From assembly GCF_002109385.1 (NCBI RefSeq), contig NZ_CP020814.1, positions 3,495,501-3,559,500 of the forward strand: a DNA stretch of 64,000 nucleotides, in the 5' to 3' direction. Positions 58,796 through 64,000 of this stretch are shown in pieces (within the stretch, counting starts at the first letter, position 1; each line of letters starts with the position of its first letter). The translations under genes and the position numbers were made by a program. The DNA is from Halalkalibacter krulwichiae (GTDB lineage: Bacteria > Bacillota > Bacilli > Bacillales > Bacillaceae_D). The notes beneath the pieces are model-generated. The model did not search any database and had not been told where the DNA came from. It saw nothing but the letters and a program-made list of their open reading frames with translations.

Positions 58796-60406
58796 CTACT
58801 GTTGTAAAATTTTATTCTTTTCATAGACTAGCTCGCCTGCTAAGTAAGTTTGTTCAACCATTATTTCATCGATTTTTTCAGGATCTATTTCTAGCAAGTC
58901 TTGATCTAAAACGATGAAATCTGCTTGATAACCTGGAGCAAGTTGGCCAATTTCCGGAATTCTTGTAATATGTTGAGCTGCTGATGTAAATAGCTTAACC
59001 GCCGTTTCGACAGCTACTCTTTGACTTTGTCCTGTATCCGTTCGATCATAAGCAAGGCGTGTGATAGCAGCCTTCATTCCAACAAACAGATTAGCCGGGT
59101 CAGCCCATGCCGTAGCAGGAGCATCTGATGAGAAGGCCACTGGTACACCAGCTTTTAATAACGATTGAATCGGGTATGAATTCTTCGTTCGCTCTTCACC
59201 TAAATTGTTTAGGTAACTTTCAATTTCTGCATAAAGGAAAATAGGTTGTGTCACAATTGCAATCCCAGCTTTTGCCGCTCGTTCAATCGCTTTCTTCGTT
59301 GGCAAAGAGGCATGCTCAATCCGTATAGATGGGGCACCCTTAAGCCAACCTTCTTTTTCATAGAAAGTGTTAACGATCAGATCAATGGCTTGTTCCCCCA
59401 TTGCATGTATAACTAATTGAATTCCTTGTTCTTTTGCCACTTTAGCCGCAGCTAGTAATTCTTCTTCTGAAGTCATTTGAATCCCATATGCTTCTTCTTC
59501 GCCCATGAAGGAAGGAGTTACCCAAGCCGTTTGGCCAGAAACACTACCATCTGAAAACAATTTAACACCGCCAATATGAATCGGCTGTTCTCTGTTCGTT
59601 TGCTCTCCATCCAACTTGTAACCTTTTTTGAGCTCCTCGTACAGATAGTAAAGAACCGTCCGTTGCTTAAGCCCTCTTTTTCGTGCTTCTTGATACAAGT
59701 CAAAATAATTAATTGGCTTACTTTTCGCCATCAAATCTGTAATAGCCGTAATCCCTTTTGATAGCAATTTAGGGCTTAGCTCTGCTAAAAGCTGCGCTTG
59801 ATCGTCAAGTGTTTCTACCGGCATGATATTGGCCAATAAATCTTTCGCATTTTCTCTTAAAATGCCCGTCGGCTCCCCTTCTTGATCTCGATCAATTTGT
59901 CCACCTGCAGGATTAGGAGTATCTTTTGTAATCCCTGCAAGTTCTAGTGTCACGCTATTGACTGAGACAACATGTGCACATGTTCGAGTTACAATTACTG
60001 GATGTTCAGTTGTTGCTTGATCTAAATCCCAGCGCAATGGAGCTCTACCTTCTTGTAACTTTCCTTCATCGTACCCCCAGCATTCAATCCACGCACCTGC
60101 TTTTTTCTTCGCACTCATTTTTTTAATTTCGCTTACGATATCAACTATTGACTCCACAAGAGGCGGAGTACATGCAATCTGCTTCTCAGCTTTTGCTAGA
60201 TAAACCGGATGCAAATGAGCATCTATTAATCCAGGAATGACACGTTTTCCTTTTAAGTCTATACATTGTTCTCTTTGTTCTAAGTCTTCTAGCTCGCCTA
60301 TCCACACTATTTTTCCATCGCGCACACGCATAGCACTTGCATAAGGCTGATTCGAATTGGATGTAAAAATTTTACCGTTCATAAATAATAATTCTTCTTT
60401 AACCAT
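58796..60406 (-). CDS. YtcJ-like amidohydrolase (Amidohydro_3)
   Basis: The enzyme (536 residues) has the metal-site HLHP in LIDAHLHPVYLAKA, the central helix with AHVVSVNSVTLE, IHAMGEQAIDL, and the late Asp in VAFSSDAPATAWADPANLF. It belongs to Amidohydro_3 (YtcJ, N-substituted formamide deformylase-like). The substrate is unknown. It is the first gene of the unit and is preceded by a sigma-54 promoter 79 bases upstream. The ATG follows GAGGAGG. Confidence 0.9.
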   Translation of the reverse strand: MVKEELLFMNGKIFTSNSNQPYASAMRVRDGKIVWIGELEDLEQREQCIDLKGKRVIPGLIDAHLHPVYLAKAEKQIACTPPLVESIVDIVSEIKKMSAKKKAGAWIECWGYDEGKLQEGRAPLRWDLDQATTEHPVIVTRTCAHVVSVNSVTLELAGITKDTPNPAGGQIDRDQEGEPTGILRENAKDLLANIMPVETLDDQAQLLAELSPKLLSKGITAITDLMAKSKPINYFDLYQEARKRGLKQRTVLYYLYEELKKGYKLDGEQTNREQPIHIGGVKLFSDGSVSGQTAWVTPSFMGEEEAYGIQMTSEEELLAAAKVAKEQGIQLVIHAMGEQAIDLIVNTFYEKEGWLKGAPSIRIEHASLPTKKAIERAAKAGIAIVTQPIFLYAEIESYLNNLGEERTKNSYPIQSLLKAGVPVAFSSDAPATAWADPANLFVGMKAAITRLAYDRTDTGQSQRVAVETAVKLFTSAAQHITRIPEIGQLAPGYQADFIVLDQDLLEIDPEKIDEIMVEQTYLAGELVYEKNKILQQ

Positions 60407-60484
60407 TTTTGCCTCCTCAACTGTCGGTTCGAAAACAACTCACTCTCATTTCATCGAATTGTTAATCAAACTCTACCTCCCTTC

Positions 60485-60502
60485 TTGCAAATACCATGCC
60501 AT
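60485..60502 (-). promoter_or_regulatory. sigma-54 (-24/-12) promoter of the amidohydrolase unit
   Basis: On the minus strand ATGGCATGGTATTTGCAA keeps GG at -24 and TTGC at -12 with proper spacing, and shares GGTATTTGCA with the rocD promoter. It lies between the activator gene and the amidohydrolase. Confidence 0.88.
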
Positions 60503-60609
60503 TATTAATTAATTGTAAATTTTCTTAACAATGTAAATAAATAAAGAGTAACCATCTATTGATCGGGCACTTGTCCAATGTACTTTCTTTGCAACTTAAC
60601 TTTCCAAAC

Positions 60610-60634
60610 AAAAAAAGAGGGGAAAATTTCCCCC
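60610..60634 (-). terminator. terminator of the second sigma-54 activator gene
   Basis: On the minus strand GGGGGAAATTTTCCCC forms a compact hairpin followed by TCTTTTTTTG. It separates the activator transcript from the sigma-54 promoter. Confidence 0.85.
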
Positions 60635-60652
60635 TCCTCAGTAAAAAAATTT

Positions 60653-62031
60653 TTACCTCATTCTATATTTTTCCAATTTATATTTTAACGACTGCTTGGA
60701 AAGTCCTAACCGTCGTGCTGTTTCTGCAATTACTCCGTTTGCTTTTTCCAACTCGTTTTCAATAATATCTTTCTCATATCGATCAACACATTCTTTGAGT
60801 GTACCTGTTAAGGTTGGTTGACTTACCCGTGTCGATTTCTGGTTGTTTCTAATTCGATCTGGAATATCTTCCAATGTTATTACTGTGGACGATACATGGT
60901 TATAAGCAGTCTCAACAGCATTTTTTAGTTCTCGTACATTCCCAGGCCAATGATAACGATAAAAGCTAGCGAGAACCTCGTCATCTACAGCATGAATGGT
61001 CATATTCATATGGCGATTATAGAAATCGATATAAAATTTAAGCAATACCTCGATATCATCTTTTCTTTCAAGCAACGTAGGTAAATTGATTTGAACGACT
61101 CCTAAGCGGTAGAACAAATCTTCACGCAGCTTTTTTTCTTCCACTAATGTGTCAGGATCTTCATTCGTTGCTGAAATCACTCTTATATCTAAACTAATAT
61201 TTTTTTTACCGCCAATTCTTCTAATTGTCTTTTCTTCAATCGCTTTAAGCAATTTAACTTGAAGATAATAATTTAATGAGTTAATCTCATCAAGAAACAA
61301 GGTTCCCCTTCAGCTTGTTCAAATAGCCCCGGCATGTCTTGCGCTCCCGTAAAACTACCTTTCGTTGTACCAAACAAAGTGCTTTCTAATAAACTTTCAG
61401 GAATAGCACCACAGTTAAGTGAGATAAATGGCTTATTATATCGATCGCTCAGGTTATGAATCGCTTGTGCAACTACTTCTTTTCCCGTCCCTGTCTTTCC
61501 AAAAATTAAGACGGTCGAACTTGTTCTCGCTACTTTTTCAATTCGCTCTTTTATAGCTTCCATTAATGGATGAGCGGTAATGATGTCATCTATCGTATAA
61601 ATGGTATTATTCTTCCGATAAATTTTATGGCTAGCATAATGATCCAAATAGTGAATGTCTTCTTTTGGATAAAAGTGCTTTGAAAATTCGATAGCTCCAA
61701 TAATGGCATCGTTTTCTTTTATTGGAAAGGTCGAACTAAATGACTTTATCACACTTCCGTTTGTCGTTACCATCTCTTGTTCTATATTACAAAGTGGGTC
61801 ACCACTCGCTAACACTCGCATAACCGTACTATTTTCATTCGTAAGATTTTTATAGAAGGTTGTCACGTTTTTCCCTAAAAAATCTTCTGGTCTTGAATCT
61901 AATTGCTTCAATACATTTAAATCAGCTAAATCATAAAAGATAATATCCCCGTTCTGGTCTGCTATTAGAACATTATCAAATTTTGATAACTGATCAAATT
62001 GCTCGAACTGTTTAACCTTAAAATTCACCAT
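60653..62031 (-). pseudogene. second sigma-54 enhancer-binding activator, frameshifted
   Basis: The N-terminal frame (61273-62031) has a PAS-like domain (NVLIADQNGDIIFYDLADLN), Walker A GKTGTGKE and the loop GSFTGA (a variant of GAFTGA). The second frame (60653-61300) continues with Walker B, the sensor region and a Fis-type HTH (GVIAETARRLGLSKQSLKYK). The frames join at the four-G run at 61305-61308 (minus strand); one extra G gives EQAEGGTLFLDEINSLNYYL. The repaired length is about 459 residues. I choose ATG 62031 behind GGAGG. It probably activates the amidohydrolase-M20-carrier unit. Confidence 0.88.
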
Positions 62032-62191
62032 GTTATCCTCCATATTATGACAGTCTATCTACACGTCTTAGATAAGTCTATCAACAAGACTTTTGGCACA
62101 CATTTGATTGTTTTATTTTAGCGGTTATCTATTTACTTGGTCAATTCATTGTCGGATGTTTGTTTGATCGCGAATATCTTTCTCCGCAAAC

Positions 62192-62216
62192 AAAAAAAGC
62201 GACACCTCTGTCGCTT
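62192..62216 (-). terminator. tRNA-Ala terminator
   Basis: On the minus strand AAGCGACA pairs with TGTCGCTT around GAGG, followed by TTTTTG. Confidence 0.88.
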
Positions 62217-62243
62217 CTGTATCATACTCTTTTTAAATTAGAA

Positions 62244-62316
62244 TGGAGCATAGCGGGATCGAACCGCTGACCTCCACGCTGCCAGCGTGGCGCTCTCCCA
62301 GCTGAGCTAATGCCCC
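62244..62316 (-). tRNA. tRNA-Ala (GGC)
   Basis: The minus-strand sequence starts GGGGCATTAGCTCAGCTGGG and ends ATCCCGCTATGCTCCA. The acceptor stem (one G-U), D arm, 5-bp anticodon stem CCACG/CGTGG with loop CTGGCAG and T arm GTTCGATC are complete. The anticodon GGC is at 62281-62283. CCA is encoded in part (final CA of TCCA). Confidence 0.95.
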
Positions 62317-62327
62317 GTGTTTAGATT

Positions 62328-62369
62328 CCGATAAGTCAGCGTTAAGTCCCGATACGTCAACGTTAAGTC
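62328..62369. repeat. 21-bp direct repeat next to the tRNA
   Basis: CCGATAAGTCAGCGTTAAGTC and CCGATACGTCAACGTTAAGT (then C) stand in tandem, differing at two positions. They begin 12 bases after the tRNA-Ala 5' end, at the border of the prophage-like sequence. Confidence 0.85.
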
Positions 62370-62590
62370 ATACGCCTGTCTATCGTTTATGTTCGAATTA
62401 TAGCATATAGGCGTTCTACGCTGCAATAGTTTGGAGCGGTAAGCTGCGATAATAATAAATTTACAATTAGACGGGCAATCGTACGTAAAAGTGATTCTTA
62501 TTGCGCGAGAGGTTTCGAGAGAAGCACGCATTAGCAAACGAACATACTTTCGTATATAATAGTAAATAAAACGATAACGGAGCGTATATA

Positions 62591-62743
62591 ATGGACGATC
62601 TTATTTTGCGCAAAGTTAAGCAAATAGTTCAGAACGTGAATATAACAAAAGGGCGGAATCCAACGAAGGAAGAGTTAATGTTGTGGACCGGGCGGAGCGA
62701 GAAGGATTTACGCGAAATTATGCGGAAACTTAAACAATCGTAA
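62591..62743 (+). CDS. small phage-type protein (50 aa)
   Basis: The frame MDDLILRKVKQIVQNVNITK continues GRNPTKEELMLWTGRSEKD and ends LREIMRKLKQS. It looks like a small winged-helix or sigma-region-like DNA-binding peptide (PTKEEL-WTGRS pattern). CGGAG precedes the ATG. It overlaps the end of the convergent 104-aa gene by 14 bases. Base use is more GC-rich than the chromosome to its left. Confidence 0.55.
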   Translation: MDDLILRKVKQIVQNVNITKGRNPTKEELMLWTGRSEKDLREIMRKLKQS

Positions 62744-63044
62744 CGCGTCTTACCCTCGGTAGATTCGGCAATGATTCACGGCACTCGTACAGTATCATTA
62801 ATTCCGCTTCAGTGACGTCAATCATACGAAGAATTTTGCTGCGAATCGGGATAATGTCGTTTAACTTTTTCACAGTATCCTCGGTAATTACAAACGTTAT
62901 TTTCGATGATATGTATAAGAGGTCGTCAAAAGACGGGCGACGTTTAGTATTAAATACGCATTCATATTCGTAAGCAATGAGCATTTCGCGGAGATGGTTT
63001 TCGATGTGGACTAGCGTTTCGTAAGCTTGGAGTTGGTGATCCAT
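62730..63044 (-). CDS. prophage-type hypothetical protein (104 aa)
   Basis: The helical, charged protein (MDHQLQAYETLVHIENHLRE at the start) has no motif I recognise. The start follows GAGGTGCCCGCC. The codon choice (many CG-containing codons) differs from the core genes and agrees with the small phage-type gene next to it. Confidence 0.5.
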   Translation of the reverse strand: MDHQLQAYETLVHIENHLREMLIAYEYECVFNTKRRPSFDDLLYISSKITFVITEDTVKKLNDIIPIRSKILRMIDVTEAELMILYECRESLPNLPRVRRVTIV

Positions 63045-63267
63045 GGGCGGGCACCTCTTTTTTACTTTTATATTAGTGGAAAACTTTAAGCAGAAAACAT
63101 CGTTTGTTACATTTTTTCACTAACTATTTCCTAAGACCATCTCTCCAAATGCACCGATACCCACATATAGTATCGAACAGACACGAACAACATCTATATA
63201 TTGTACTAACTTTAATTTCATGCTATAGTTAATTTATATCAATCTATTTTATTGAGGTGAGATATGA

Positions 63268-63771
63268 GTGATTTATAACTTCCCAAAAACGGTGCCAGAA
63301 TTTCAACCTGTTAGACTAGACGTAACACAAATTGTCAGACAAGCCGTAATACAAATTGATAAATTACTTCGAGCTAGAATTCAAAAAATAGTTCAAGTTA
63401 CAACTGAAATAGGTAATCGCATGTGGGAGCCATCTCGCTTAATTACTGAAGGTTGGGCGGAATACCACAAAAATCAAACAATTATTACGGGTGCCCTCGA
63501 AGAAGCACTTAATGATTTTGAATATGAAAGTATTGAAGTGAAAAGTGAATATATAGAAGTGAATAGTACCGATCTAGTAGGAGGAAAAATTCGCAGTTTT
63601 TTCGATAAAGGCCGAACTTTACTTACTAAAGGTTCCACCTATTTATTTAAGAAAATATTCGAGAGCTTACTTGGTCACTTAGCTGTTTTGCCTATAGTTC
63701 AGTGGATTATTGAAAATGCCGGAGTATATATTAAGTTATTTTTGAGTTTTATATCTAAAAAGTTCGATTGA
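63268..63771 (+). CDS. hypothetical protein of the prophage-like segment (167 aa)
   Basis: The protein starts with GTG behind GAGGTGA. It has a basic, helical N-terminal half (IDKLLRARIQKIVQVTTEIG), a beta-like acidic repeat (YESIEVKSEYIEVNST) and a hydrophobic C-terminal end (GVYIKLFLSFISKK). I recognise no family. It could be a secreted or membrane-active lysogenic factor, but that is a guess. Confidence 0.5.
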   Translation: MIYNFPKTVPEFQPVRLDVTQIVRQAVIQIDKLLRARIQKIVQVTTEIGNRMWEPSRLITEGWAEYHKNQTIITGALEEALNDFEYESIEVKSEYIEVNSTDLVGGKIRSFFDKGRTLLTKGSTYLFKKIFESLLGHLAVLPIVQWIIENAGVYIKLFLSFISKKFD

Positions 63772-63891
63772 TACTTCGCGGTTAAAACAAAGGCCCAGAC
63801 GGGCGTTGGAGAGAGTTGCGTTTCACCTCTTAGAATTAAGTAATCGGACATCGTTAGAAAAAAATAAGGAAGAGCCGAAGCCCCTCCGCTA

Positions 63892-63999
63892 TTAACGTAC
63901 CCCACTCATATATGACGCCTGTCTCATGCTTTGTCCCAGCATATTATCCATCGGATTAAATACTTTTCGCGCTACAGTCTCGCCATCTAAGTCGATTTG
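63892..63999 (-). CDS. phage tail tape-measure-like protein, C-terminal end (partial)
   Basis: The open frame enters from the right edge and reads QIDLDGETVARKVFNPMDN, then MLGQSMRQASYMSGVR and a stop. The motif I-x-LDG-ETVAR is common at the very C-terminus of phage tail tape-measure and tail-assembly proteins. Only 35 residues are visible, so the call is tentative. It supports a prophage continuing beyond the window. Confidence 0.4.
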   Translation of the reverse strand, partial: QIDLDGETVARKVFNPMDNMLGQSMRQASYMSGVR

Positions 64000-64000
64000 C

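Noticed and set aside
62307..62537. Minus-strand frame of 76 residues ending in a DLTLTYR heptad repeat.
   Set aside because: It overlaps the tRNA-Ala 5' end, has no clear ribosome binding site, and its repeat simply follows from the 21-bp DNA repeat. It could be real, but I cannot support it.
63699..63905. Minus-strand 68-residue frame at the right end.
   Set aside because: It is antisense to the 167-residue gene and overlaps the tape-measure-like end; no ribosome binding site was seen.

Overview
This window looks like a chromosome segment of a spore-forming member of the Bacillaceae. The evidence is: a Bacillus-type rRNA operon; TTG/GTG starts behind strong AAGGAGG-type ribosome binding sites; a SAM-I riboswitch on metK; spore and sporulation genes (two Sda-like inhibitors, a YjcZ-type peptide); and gene order matching the B. 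subtilis ytqA-mnmM-ytpB-ytpA-ytoA and metK-pckA-ytmA-ytlA-ytlC-ytlD-ytkD neighbourhoods. The genus cannot be fixed by eye.

Layout. 1-15.5 kb is conserved core: tRNA modification, carbonic anhydrase, sesquarterpene synthase, lysophospholipase, SAM synthetase with riboswitch, PEP carboxykinase, a glycosyltransferase, PAP2 phosphatase, a Thi5/NMT1-type ABC transporter and a NUDIX enzyme. 15.5-22.8 kb holds MFS efflux, YwpF, small sporulation-type genes, PatB, an ABC-F protein and two deoxynucleoside kinases. 22.8-26.4 kb is an accessory patch: two divergent membrane-anchored Mrr-type nuclease-fold proteins, a tandem pair of LSm-like small proteins and a solitary tyrosine recombinase. 26.4-37 kb has a lactonase, a flavin amine oxidase (frameshifted), an MFS carrier and a dicarboxylate module (tartrate/D-malate dehydrogenase, DASS carrier, CitA/CitB-type two-component pair, candidate cre site). 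37.2-42.7 kb is a complete rRNA operon on the minus strand without spacer tRNAs. 42.7-49 kb has rhodanese, PurT (frameshifted), alkaline phosphatase, a DnaA-box cluster, small Gly/Tyr-rich and Sda-like genes, and CtaG/DUF2243. 49-62 kb is an amino-acid catabolic zone: rocD, a small lipoyl-fold protein, rocA, proline dehydrogenase and pdxS on one strand, a divergent RocR-like sigma-54 activator, and a second sigma-54 unit (amidohydrolase, M20 peptidase, YfcC carrier) with its own activator. Both units have near-consensus -24/-12 promoters. After a tRNA-Ala(GGC) at 62.24 kb the last 1.7 kb looks like prophage.

Two global points. First, five genes are each broken by one frameshift, and four of these lie at G runs that look one base short. 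Sequencing or assembly error is the simplest explanation, and the full-length products are described below. Second, the least explained signals are: a perfect 15-bp inverted repeat enclosing the ribosome binding site and overlapping the start codon of a DUF1540 gene; three DnaA boxes within 33 bp, about 0.9 kb from an Sda-like gene; the Mrr/LSm/recombinase patch; a small lipoyl-fold protein inside the roc operon; and pdxS without pdxT at the end of that operon.
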